From Oscillospiraceae bacterium (GTDB lineage Bacteria > Bacillota > Clostridia > Oscillospirales > Oscillospiraceae): a stretch of 64,000 bases of DNA. Made by a program: the position numbers and the translations under genes. The first letter of the stretch is position 1. Each line of letters starts with the position of its first letter. The DNA lies in assembly GCA_017395085.1 (NCBI GenBank), contig JAFPWF010000006.1, forward strand, positions 1-64,000. The letters run 5' to 3'. Shown in pieces: positions 1-11,200 of this stretch. The notes below the pieces were generated by a model. The model was not told where the DNA came from, did no database searches, and saw only the letters and a program-made list of their open reading frames with translations.

Positions 1-65
1 CTTCTCCCTTCTTCTCGCAGTCGTATAATGATCTGCTCGTTGTCCTTCATTTTCTGTTTAGACAT
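1..65 (-). CDS. Partial gene, N-terminus only (possible helix-turn-helix protein)
   Basis: Only the first 21 codons lie in the window. The start is ATG at 65, with AGGGGGCG as ribosome binding site five to six bases upstream. The visible residues begin MSKQKMKDNEQIIIRLREEG, a charged helix typical of the start of small DNA-binding or recombinase-associated proteins of mobile elements, but I do not recognise the family. The gene continues beyond the left edge. The ribosome binding site lies inside the 3' arm of the inverted repeat at 71-106. Confidence 0.5.
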   Translation of the reverse strand, partial: MSKQKMKDNEQIIIRLREEGR

Positions 66-70
66 AGCTT

Positions 71-106
71 CGCCCCCTATGTAATTATTCTCCTACATAG
101 GGGGCG
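71..106. repeat. Perfect 13-bp inverted repeat over a ribosome binding site
   Basis: CGCCCCCTATGTA at 71-83 is matched by TACATAGGGGGCG at 94-106, with a 10-base loop. On the minus strand the 3' arm carries the AGGGGG ribosome binding site of the gene starting at 65. The hairpin could therefore hide that site, or the dyad could be an autoregulatory operator. On the plus strand it is followed by only four T residues, so it is a weak terminator candidate at best. Confidence 0.75.
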
Positions 107-892
107 TTTTGTCTATTGTCCGTTTTTACTGGTTCGGTTCAATGCCAGTAAGCGTTCTTCTTTTTCAAGTACTGTATCCCCAGATGGGTTTACACCCTGG
201 GATAAAAGGCTGTGTTTAGATTATTCTTTATCTCATCCCATTTCAGTGCAGCTCTGGTCGCCCTATTTCAACCTCTGATGCTCTTTCCACGCACATCAGC
301 TTTCTTTAGCGAATGGAACTCTATTTCATCCTTTCGCAGTTTTCGGATATCTGTTCTGTTATTATCAGATACTCTGCTGCTCTGTATTTTGAAATATTAA
401 ACAATGACAAACTGGTGTTATTCGCTATAATAATTTCACATTTTTAGCAGAGGCTTGCCTCATATAAGATTATCACAAAAGTAAAATAATTACCCATAAT
501 TTCGTCTCCTACAGAAACAACGATCTGTTCGCCGGTGCAAACAAACACAAAATCCGATATATGGGAATCTCAATTTTTATTATATCGCAGCCAGATTTCT
601 CTAGTCAAGTTCTATAATATGAGCATTTCTACTCTCTCAGACTATGTTGAAAACACTTTGACTCTTTTCTTCATAAAGTATTTTTCACTGGAAATAATAC
701 AGGGAAAGATATATGAAATAAAGACGGGAACTACTTCCTCTGTATTTCTCTATTATTGTTGGAAAGAAACAATAAAACAAAAAAGAGCGGAAACGCAATG
801 CCTTTACCCTCAAAAGATTGAACTGATAGCCAGATTTAATCTGGTGATCTCATTCTTACCAAGGATGAGGTCGCTTTTCAACAGTCAGCCTC
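107..892. other. AT-rich stretch without a supportable gene
   Basis: About 790 bases are clearly AT-richer than the rest of the window and full of stops in every frame. Short open frames exist (212-400 and 535-975 on plus), but they lack a convincing ribosome binding site and do not resemble any family I know. A small palindrome, CCAGATTTAATCTGG, sits at 830-844. Together with the two broken genes to the right, this reads as eroded mobile-element DNA. Confidence 0.55.
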
Positions 893-1449
893 TCACTCCC
901 CGGCGCTGCCGAAAAACTCTATGGCCGCGGAGAGCTTCTCCGCGTGATCGGCTCCGGCGGAGGGCATTCCTCTGACGTTACATACTGTTTTCTGGGTAAC
1001 CGGCGCCTCTTTTCTGCTTTCGGCTCTTTCTCTACGTCACGGTCGCGTAACTGTGGCATCACATTGTGACGCTCCGGCATGTCCGCCTAGCACGCACGCA
1101 AGTCCCGCATGCACTTTGCCGACGCCTGCTCGCTGCCAGTATTCTCCTACACCGCTGGCAGGAAGACGCCGGTCTCATCCTCCGCCTCGGCAAGGCCGGT
1201 CTTCAGCAGGTACATCAGGGTCACCTTCACATCGTCCAGCTCTTCATCCAGTTCCAAGGCGAGCTCCTCCGCAAGGCTCTCCTCCAGCCCCGTTCACCGG
1301 AGGAAGCCGTCACACTTCAAGGCGAGCAGCTGCATTTTGAGGTAGACCACTGTGTAGGTATCGCCACCCGCCTGATTCCGGAGCTTCTTGATCTCCTTGC
1401 TCCGGAAGAAATCTTTTTTTAACTTCAGCCAATCGTAGCGCTTGGACAT
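893..1449 (-). pseudogene. Broken phage replisome organizer N-terminal domain protein
   Basis: Read from ATG 1449 on the minus strand, one frame gives MSKRYDWLKLKKDFF, then KEIKKLRNQAGGDTYTVVYL, then LAEELALELDEELDDVKVTL. This is the conserved N-terminal pattern of phage replisome organizer proteins found in Firmicutes prophages and integrative elements. The frame is interrupted by TGA after about 50 residues, by TAG after the FLPAV segment, and by a further TAG. A shift to another frame gives EKLSAAIEFFGSAGE and a stop at 893-895, which looks like the original end. The family match is from memory of the motif and the stops are directly visible. The gene is not functional as written. Confidence 0.7.
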
Positions 1450-1556
1450 AATTGCCTGGTTCATCCTCCATTTCGCAAAGGCTCTTGTATCTTACATGAG
1501 ATTCTTACTATAACGAAACCGTCATCCAATTACCAGCTTCTGCGGAGGAAAACGGA

Positions 1557-2217
1557 AGTCAAATATAATAGAGGAAATATACCAGATTTCGCCAGAGGAC
1601 TCAAATAGGCAAAGAAAAAGTCCGGGTACCGGATAAAGAAGGGCCTGAGAGCCGCCCTGTATGGTGCCGGGCTGGACATCACTGTCGACACCATTAAAAA
1701 CTGGGAGCTGAGAAAGACCCTCACTAGCATAGAAACCTTCCTGATGCTGTGCGATTTCTTCGACTGTTCCGCGGACTAACTGCTGAACCAGATCGGGGAG
1801 AAAAACCACGATCTCCACTTCATCTGCAGGTACATCGGCCTTGTGGAGGAATCCGCCGAAGCGCTGTACTTCCTGCAGGAAACCTACGGCCGGCAGATGA
1901 TCAAAATCATCGACCTGTTGCTCTTCAATAGCCTGTACCAGGAGCAGGGCAACCACTCCAGGAGCATCCTGAGCCTGCTGTATTACTTCTTCTGCATTAC
2001 CATTCGAAAACCCGCCGTGTGTTCCATCACAAACTCCGATGACATCCGGAAAGAAGCTGGGCGTCCGAACGGATACATTGACAGCGCCATGTACTTTGAT
2101 GCCCACATTAAAGAAAACACAGCCCTGATGGAACTACAGGAAACCCTTTCCGCTTCAAAAGAAAACCTTCATAGACAGCAAAAACCGCACCGAATAACGG
2201 TGCGGTTTTTTAGATGA
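1557..2217 (+). pseudogene. Broken XRE-type helix-turn-helix regulator
   Basis: One plus-strand frame carries an N-terminal helix-turn-helix: RIKKGLRAALYGAGLDITV, then DTIKNWELRKTLTSIETFL, then LCDFFDCSAD. The pattern 'IKNWE....S.ETFL.LCDFFDCSADYL' is the signature of Cro/CI-type repressors in gut Firmicutes mobile elements. TAG at 1606-1608 and TAA at 1777-1779 interrupt it. The downstream 124 codons (GTG 1843 to TGA 2217) are open and give the all-helical C-terminal domain. No start codon is visible in frame near 1557. It was probably the regulator of the same lost element as the pseudogene at 893-1449. Confidence 0.65.
2181..2211. terminator. Bidirectional Rho-independent terminator
   Basis: ACCGCACC (2184-2191) pairs with GGTGCGGT (2199-2206) around a 7-base loop. 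It is flanked by A residues on the left and T residues on the right, so it works in both directions. It ends the decayed plus-strand regulator and also lies 27 bases past the stop of the giant minus-strand gene. Confidence 0.85.
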
Positions 2218-2237
2218 ACCCAGATTGCTGCGTTGAA

Positions 2238-5200
2238 TCAGCAGCCGGGCTCAAGGCGGCTATTCTTGTCTTTTTCGCTATCGTCCCGGCGGCGGGTGGC
2301 CCGCAGGTATACAAGGCCCTGCACCACCAGGATGATCAGCATCAGCACCGTCCAGCGGTCCACAAGCGTCATGCTGTTGGTCAGATCTTCGGTCAGGTAG
2401 AAGGCAACCGCCGAAAGCACCGTAATGACGGCGCTGAGGAGCAGCATCCAGCCGGAAACTATCCGGTAATCTTCGTCTTTCTGATCCTTCTGTTCCTCTT
2501 CCTCGGCCTCGTCGCGGCCCACAAACTTCACGATGGCAAGCAGGATCGTGAGCAGCAGCGTCAGCAGCACGAGGATGAGGTTCACCAGCGCCCAGTAGCC
2601 GGCGCCGGCGCGGGCCAGCGGGACCGAAGGATCCACGATGGCTTCCAGTTCCACAAGATCCGCGTCACTGGCAACCACCTTCCCGATGGGCGGGCGGGGT
2701 TCTTCCGGTTCTTCATCCGGATTGGGCTGGTTCGGCTCGTCCGGTTCCTCGTCTGGTTCCTCATCCGGGTTGGGCCGGTTCGGGTCGTCCGGGTTTTCGG
2801 GCGGTTCTCCCGGATCTGTCGTGCCGCCGGGCACCGGCACCTCGTTTCTAGTGTAATACACGATCACCGTGACATCGTGCTCGGGCATGCCGGCGTCGTC
2901 GGAGCGGACCTCGCGATACTCAGGGGTATACCCGCCTACGGGCGGCGCCTGAATCGGGCCGTATTCTTCGCCGGGTGCGTAGCGGTTGCTGTAGGCCGGG
3001 GCCAGGTCTCTCTCCGGATCCGGCAGCGCCGCGCCGCGGTAGCGCGCGTCGGCAAAGCGGACGGTCAGGAGGTAGGTATCGTGGATGGTAAGGGTGCCGT
3101 TTTCCACGGCAACGGCGAACTGTTCGGTCACATCGTTGCCGTCGGCGTCCAGCACCTGCGCCTCGCCGGTCACGGCCGTGGTGTAAACGCCGGCCTCGTT
3201 GCCGCTTGCCTCAGCCGTCAGGCCGAGGACTCTATAGTGGTTTCCGTCCACGTCGAACTCGGTGGCTTCAAAGCCGCTGACGGAGTGGTCCTCGCCGTCG
3301 TAGAAGAAGCTGTCGGAATTCGCCCGCAGCGTGATGTCGTAGAGGGCGTCGCGGTTCGTGACGCTGAGGCGCCCGAAGACGGTGGTGACCACGTAGTTTG
3401 CGGGGTTGGTGTTCGATTTGAACTCCCAGAGGAAGCTGTTCTCGCTGCTCCCCACCAGGAGCCTGGAGACGGAACCGTAGATCTCAACGCCGTCGTCGCC
3501 GACGAAGCCGTCGCCGGAAATCACGATCTCAGGATCCGCAAAGGGCCGGCCGTTGTACTCGCGGCTGACGGTGGCCGAGGTAAGCGTTACGCTGCGCGGG
3601 CGCACGGTCAGCGTGCCGGGCTCGGTCCGGACTGTGAACTGTGCCGTCACATCGTTGCCGCCGGCATCCAAGACAATTGCGTTCCCCCGCACCCGGACCG
3701 GGTAATCCCCGGCGTCGGTGCCGGAGCCGTAGGCTGTGAGTCCGTTTACGGTGTAGGTCACTCCGTTCTGGGTGAAGGTCGTCGATTCAAAGCCGGTCAC
3801 CTGCTGCGCCTCGCCGTTATACAGCACTTCGGCGCTGTTGGCGCGGAGGGTCACCTCGTAGCGGGCGTCGCGGTTCAGCACACGCAGGACGCCGAAGACC
3901 GTGGAAATCCGGTAGTTGGAGGCGTTGGTGCCGGGGTTCAGGCTGTAGCTGAATTCGTTGCGGCTCTCGCCCACCAGGGTGCGGGCGCCGGTAACGCTGT
4001 ACGACGCGCCCTCGCCTTCGGCAAAGCCGTCGCAGCTCACGGTCACTGCGGCGTTGCGCAGCTCGCGTCCGTTGTAGGCGTGCTCGGCGTCTCCCGAGGT
4101 CAGCACCACAGTGCGCGGGGCAATGCTGAGCTTCCCGCTGACCGGGAAGATGACGAACTGGTCGGTCACGTCGTTTCCGGCACGGTCGGTCACAAAGGGC
4201 GTACCGGTGACGTTCACTTCATAGCTTCCGGAGTCCGTTTCGGTGCGCGCGGCGCGGAGCCCTCTGAGGGCAAATGTCTCGCCGTTGAGGGTGAAGGCCA
4301 GAGCCTCGCCGCCGGAGGCTGTTTCATCGCCGAGGTGGAGGGCATCCAGGGTGTGGGGCTGCCCGTCGTAGAGCGCACTGCCGGTATCCGCCGAAACGGT
4401 GACTTCGAAACGGGCGTTTTCAGGCCTGCTGATCACGGACAGGGTACCGAAGTTCACGGTCAGCTCGTAGTCGGAGGCAAGCGTCCCCTCGTTGAAGGTA
4501 TAGGTAAAGCTGTTCTGTTCATAGCCGACTACGGTCCGGCTGCCGGTAAAGCTGTAGCTCACGCTGTCGCCGGGGGCAAAGCCGGGCTCGCTTACGGTCA
4601 CGCGGTGGGCCGTCAGCGGGATGGCGTCGTAGACTTTAGAGTCGCTGTCGGAAAGGATCGTCAGCGCGCGCGGATTCACAACCAGCTTGCCGGGTACCGT
4701 GGTCACGGAGAACTGATCGGAGACGTCGTTGCCGTTTTCGTCGGTAACAACCGGGGTCCCGGTAATGTTGACGTCGTAGCTGCCGGCATGGACGGCCGAA
4801 GCGGATGCTTCAAGGCCGGAGATGCGGTAGGTGCGGTCCTCGATGCGGAAAACGGTATGCTCCAGTCCGGTCACTTCGTGTGCGCGGCCGTCGTAGTCAA
4901 AGCTTCCGCTGTTCGCCACCACTTCAATGGCATAGGGTGCGTTGCGGTTGGTAACCGTTAGGGTTCCGAACACCGTGCTGACGGCGTAGTCCGCGGCGTC
5001 GGTGCCGGGATCCATGGCGTAGGTAAAGCTGTTTTCACTGCTGCCCACCAGGGTGCGGGTTCCGGTAAAGGTGTAAGCGGCCCCTTCGCCCTCGGCAAAG
5101 CCGTCGCCGGAAGCGGTGACCGTCTCGGCCGTGAGGGCATTGCCGCTGTATTCCGCGGTCGCGGAGGCGGAGGTCAGGATCAGGATCCGGGGATTCACCG

Positions 5201-8200
5201 TCAGGACAGCGTCCGTGATATTGACAACGAACTGTGCGGTCACGTCGTTGCCGGCAGCGTCGCGCACGCGGGGCGTTCCGCTGACGGTGACCGGGTAGTT
5301 CGCGGCATGGACGCCGGAAGCGGACGCCAACACGCCTTCGACCGTGAATTCCGCACCGCCCAGGCTGAAGCTCAGGCTCTCAAAGCCTTCCACGCTCCGG
5401 GTACTGCCGTCATAGGTTACGGAGCCGCCGTTGGGCCTGAGTGTGAGCTCGAACTTCGCCGCACGGTTGGTGACGGCAAGGACGCCCGGCACCAGTGTGA
5501 TGTTGTAGTTTCCGGCTGCCGTGTTGCTGAACAGGCTGTACTGGACGACGTTGGGGCTGGTTCCCGGGAGAAGCTGGCTGCCAGACACCGTCACATCGGC
5601 GCCCTGGCCGCTCACGAAGCTGCCCTTCTGCGAGAAGCCGGAATCGGAAAGCGGATTCCCGTCGTATTCCCTGGTTGCCGAGGCCGCGGTAAAGCTAATG
5701 CTGCGCGGGATCACCTTCAAAACGGCTTCGGTCTCAACAGTGGTATAGTTGCTGTTTTCCGCCCGCACCAGGACCGCCTGCTCCCCTGCATCGGTGAGCG
5801 CGGGGGCTTCTTCGGTCCAGGTACTGCCGCCGTCGGTGCTGTAGGAAAGGAAGGTCCCTTCCGTTACGCTGGCTTCCGCGGTAATGCTGTGGGCTTCGCC
5901 GTCGTATTCGCCGTCAAAGCCTGCGGCGGTGACGGAGAGCGTGTCCGCGGCGGTGATGGTGAGTTCCGCATCCTGATAGGTCACGCTGTAGTTGCCCTGC
6001 ACGGCGTCGCCTTCGGCGCGGATGGCGTAAGTGCCCACGTTCTCTCCGCTCTCACGGCTCAGCCCGTAGGTGATGCTGTCCTTCTCGCCTTCCGCCACGG
6101 CGCCGCTGATCTGTGCGGTGAGTTCGGGGTCTTCACTGCCGTAGGTTTTCACCTTGCTGTCGGCGGTGACGGTCACTTCCGCCCTGGTGATGGTCAGCGT
6201 GCCGGGGACAACAGGAATCGTATAGTTCGGGTTTTCAAAGCGCACCAGGTACGGGAGACTGCCCGCATCGGTCAGTGCCGGCGCGGTATCGGTCCAGGTT
6301 TCGCCGCCGTCGACGCTGTAGCTCACCTTGGTGCCGGCGGGCACTTCGCCCGACGGGCCGCCGGTCAGCGGCTGGGCGTCATAGGTTTTGGAACTGCTGT
6401 AGGCGCCCACATGGAAGACGGCCGGAGTCACGGTCAGGGTTCCGGGCTCATAGGCAACCGTATAGTTGCCCTGGTTTGCCTCGCCCGCCGGGGTGATGGG
6501 GTAGGTGCCGGCATCCTCGCCGTCCGCGCGGCTGATGCTGTAGGAGATCTTTGATGCATCCTCGCCTTCCAGCACGCCGCTCACTGCGGCTGTGAAGGCC
6601 GGATCTTCATCGCCGTAGACCTTGGCGGCGTCATTCGCCTTCACGGTCACGGGCAGCGGGTCAATGTGCAGGACCGCTTCCGCGGTTGCGGTGCTGTAGT
6701 TCGGGTTTTCAGCCTTCACGGTTACGGCCGCTTCGCCCACATCGGTAAGCGCGGGCGCGGTGCCGCTCCAGGTTTGGCCACCGTCGACGCTGTAGGACAG
6801 CGTGGTGCCTTCGGCGTCGCTCGGGTTGGCCACAACGCCGTGTTCCTTCCCGTCATAGGATCCGGTATATCCGGTCACGCTGATTGCAAGGGAACCGGAA
6901 GCCGTAATGGTGAAGGTGCCCGGCTCGTACTTCAGCAGGTAGTTCCCCTGCTCGGCTTCACCGGACGCAGTGATGGCATAGCTGCCCACCTTCTCACCGG
7001 CTTTTCTGCTGAGGGTATACTCCACCGCAAATCCGTTGTCCAGATCGCGCTGAAGCACGCCGTTTACCTGTGCCGAGAGCTCCGGATCCGGCTGGCCGTA
7101 GGTCTTGCCGTTGTTCTCCGCCGTTACGACTGCTTCTTTCCGTGTGACGGTCAGAACTGCCTCGACTTCTGCGGTTTCATAGTTCGGATTGCTGATGCGG
7201 ACAAGGTAAGGCATCTCGCCCGCGTCGGTGATGGCGGGGGCTCCGGTGCTCCAGGTGTTGCCTCCGTCGGTGCTGTATTCCACAACCGTGTCAATGCCGG
7301 CCGGGTAAGTCCCTTCCTTCGCGCCTCCGGCGAACGGCGTGCCGTCATAGACGCGGCTGCCGCCCTCGGCCTCCAGAGGCATGGTTGCCTTCACGATGCT
7401 CAGGGTGCCGGGTACATACTCCACAAGGTAGTTCCCCTGCTCGGTTTCGCCGGAGGGAACAATGGCGTAGCTGCCCACATTCTCGCCCGCGTCGCGGGTA
7501 ACGGAATAGGCGATGGAGGCTGCGTCGTCCTTGCCCTGAAGGCCGGCCACGTCGGCCGTGAGGACCGGGTCGGACTCGGCGTAAACTTTGCTCTGATCCC
7601 TGGCGGTCACGGTTACGGCTGCCGGGGTAACGGTCAGTGTTCCGGGTACCGCTTCTACGGCGAAGCAGTCCGTCACATCGCCGCCTTCGGAATCGGTAAT
7701 CCGGATCTCGGCGCCGGCAAAGCTTCCGTTGGCGTACGTGCCGACGTCCGTTCCCGAGGCGGGCGTGTAGCCGCTCACCTTCAGGGTATGGCCTGCGGGC
7801 AGGCCGTTCACAACGAGCGCGTCGGTGCTGACGGTCTCTCCGCTGCCGGCAAAGGTTCCGTCGGCCGTGTAACCGGGCTGGCTGCTGCCGGTATATGCGA
7901 GTTCCGCGTTGTTGACGGCAATGCTCACCGAGGAGGACGTTACCGTCAGCGTCCCCAGGGATTCATTTTTGATGATGTAGTTGGCTTCCTTCGCGTGATC
8001 CCAGGTGATGGAATAGCTGTTCCGGCAGCTGCCGGGGGCCGTTTGCGAACCCGTGGCCGTGATGGTGACGGATTCTCCGTCCAAGAGGCCGTCAACGCTC
8101 GCTTCGGGATTGGTCAGCGCAGAGCCGTCATAGACCTTGGTTCCGCTGCCGGTCGTGACGCTGAGCGCTGACGGGAGGATCTGAAGACGGCCGGGGCGGA

Positions 8201-11200
8201 CATAAAGCGCGACGCTGTAATTGTCGTCCTTCGGGAGATTCGCTTCGGTCAGGCTCAGGCTGTAGCTGTAGTCGCCGACATCGCTTTCCGCAATTGCGAC
8301 GTAGCCGAGACCTTCCGAGCCGGTATGGCTCAGAGCCGGGTCAGCAGCGACGGAGGCCCAAATCGCGTCCAGGTACTTTGCGGAATAACCCGCATGGCTG
8401 ATGCGCACATAGTCTTCGATTCCCTTGGAGGGATTGGTAAAGCCGGTCTCATAAGGCTTGCCGGTATAGAGCGCGTTGGTCCAGCGGTCCGGCTCCACAC
8501 GGACGGTCACGCTGATCTTTGTCACTTCCAGCGTGCCGCTGAGATAGCGGATGCGGTAGTAATTCTCCGCGCTGTGCGCGCCGGAAATCACGGCGTCGTA
8601 AGGCGTTACCACACAGAGGCCGGCATTCCGGCGGCCGTTTTCCGGTTCATTCTCCGCGCCGTCCTGCTGTGCAAAGCGCAGGCTTACGGCGGAGAGGCTG
8701 TCGCCGTCCAGCAGGCCTTCCAGCGCGACCTGCTCGTTCATGCCGTCGGGCAACGTCAGGGCTTCGCCGTCATACTGCTTGCTGGCACTGACGGCGGTCA
8801 CGGTCAGCTTCTTCTGATAGAAGAGCGTGAAGACCTTGCTCCCGTCCTTTACGGCCGAAGCTGTCATCGTATAGTCCGTGCCAGCCGGCGTGCCGGAGAG
8901 GTCCGTCCCCTCCACGGCGGAAGCAAGCTCCCAGCCGATGATGGGCGTACGGTTCAGGGTGAAGCTGTTGCCCATCTTCAGGGTGCGGGTATCGGCCGCC
9001 ATGCCGGGGATCGGGGTGCCTTCCATGTCGGCATAGTTCACGGTGATCGTGACGCTCTTCGCACTCGAGTACGTGAAGACCAGCACGTTCTTTTTCGCCT
9101 TGGCGGTGAGGATGAGTTCCTTCTGCGCCGCATCCGGGTGCAGCTCCAGCCCGTCATATTCCGGATATTCCGCGACCACGGCGGCATAGTTCACCGCAGC
9201 AGCCTTTTCCAGGACGGAAAGCGTGTTGCCGTCCACATCCTCCACGGTTTTCTCAGGGGCGACCGCGAAGTCGGTCCCCTCAAGCAGGTATCTGACGGTA
9301 TAGGAGGTTTTCTCCACCTTGCCGCTGTAGACAAAGGTGATCTCGTTGCCGTCCAGCTCGAGCTTCAGGTCCTTGCTGCCAGCGTCCGGACGGTGGCCCG
9401 CCACGGTGACTGCCTGCTCGGTAATGACATCGCCGACCTGGTTGTTCGGATTGGTGACGACGCGGTCAGGCACCAGCTCGGTGCCGTTTTCGTCCACGTA
9501 GTGAACCGTGTAGCAGATCAGGTTGTGATTCCAGTGGGCATAAAGCACCGTATCCGCCGCAATCTGAGTCTGCCAGTCGAAGAGCTCGCCGCCTTCCGCA
9601 GCCGTATACCAGCCGTCAAAGACGTAGCCGGTCCGGGCGGGATTGGCGGGCCGGTCGACCTTGCTGCCAAGCTCCTGAACCTGATCCGCAATGCTGCCCT
9701 CCGCACCGTTCAGGTCAAATGAGACCGTGAACTGCGGCGGGATCCACTTTGCATAGAGCGCCAGATTCGAAGCCGGCATTTTGTCAAAGGCATAGGGTGT
9801 CGTCAGGCCGGCATCGGCGTACCAACCGCCCCAGGTATAGACGCCTTCGCGTTCGGGATCCGAGGGGGCAAGCTGATAATCACCGCTGATATCAGCGTCG
9901 AATTTGATGTCGGAAACCGTCTTCAGGAGCTGATCGCCGTCAAAGTAGTCGATCTTGAACGTGTCGCGGTTGTAGTAGAAGTCGTAGGTGGTTGTATTCG
10001 ATGCGCCAGAGTTTCCGTGGTGGTAGGTATAGCCGGAGATCTCCTTGGCGGACAGATTTCCGCTGGAGGAGGTATAGGTCTGGCTGTAGACCGGCGATTT
10101 GGTATAGCCGTCGTCGTCCGCATTCTGCAGCCAGTAATTCGCGGTATAGGTATCTGCACTGCCCGCCCACTGCGCCGTATAGTTGATGGAACTGCCGGAT
10201 TTGGGCAGCATATCCGGCGTAACGGAAGTGCGCTTCGTGACATAGCGGGTGCTGATGCCATCCGGCTTCCAACCGTTAAAATAGACACTATAAGTTTTGC
10301 TGCTCCATCCGCCGGATGTATATGTACCCGACACATCGGTCGGCCAGGCGGAGGAAATATCCTGCCCGAGCTTCACCGTCATGCCGTATCCGAGTGTGCC
10401 GGACCCGCTGACGCCCCTGTCGTTCAGCGTTGCGGTAACGTTCCTGCTGCTGTATGTCCCCGCGTTAAAGCTGAAGGTATACTCCTTCAGTTTGTAATAG
10501 ACCTTCAGCACGGAAGAGCCGTCCGCCTTAATGGTAACAACGGACTTGCTGTTCTGATCGGCGTCTTTCTCCCAGCCGCTTCTGGCCTTGCTCGGAATTC
10601 CGGAGTCATTCGCTTTCACTTCGGAGCCGACCAGCGCAGTGCCGGTCGCGGAATTGTCGTAAACGAAGGAAGAAGAAGTGCCTGCTTCATTATACTTTTC
10701 AAACAGGTAAACGATGGTGTAGTTAACCTTCTGGCCTTCCCATTTCGCATAAAGGACGGTGTCCGCATTCAGTTTGACGGTTTTCCCGGCCGGCTGAGTG
10801 AGCTCCTCATCCAGGTACCAGCCTTTGAAGGTGTAGCCCTCGCGGGTCGGCTTTACTGTTGAGACGGCAATGTCTGTTTCGTAAGCTGCGGTCACGCCCT
10901 TCACAAAGCTGCCGCCGTTGGATTCGTACGAAAGGGTATAGTGTTTGCGGTCGTACTTCACTGCCAGGGTCTGGCCGCTTGCCTCGGTAATGGCGGCGCT
11001 TTCCACGGAATCCAGCACCGCAAAATCAAATTCCTTGATGGTGGGTGTAACATAGCTGCCAAGTACGCCGGTAACTTCTTCACGGGCCTCTTCAATCTCG
11101 GAATAGCCGTTTCCTTTCAGGTCCTTCAGGAGATAAACGAAGAAGTAATTCGCACTGCCCGGCAGGTACTGGATCTCGGTGCTGTAAGCGCCGTCTTCGA

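Noticed and set aside
535-975. 146-codon plus-strand frame in the AT-rich left region
   Set aside because: It has no ribosome binding site or recognisable domain, and its end overlaps the clear pseudogene on the other strand.
1522-2106. 194-codon minus-strand frame opposite the XRE pseudogene
   Set aside because: The plus-strand frame shows a recognisable regulator pattern; the minus frame has no family resemblance and no ribosome binding site.
2214-4961. Long open frame on the plus strand opposite the giant gene, and similar ones at 5307-6554, 6666-8171, 8325-9722 and 10941-12851
   Set aside because: They are antisense shadows of a GC-rich repetitive gene: low-complexity products, no ribosome binding sites, and ends that follow the repeats of the real gene.
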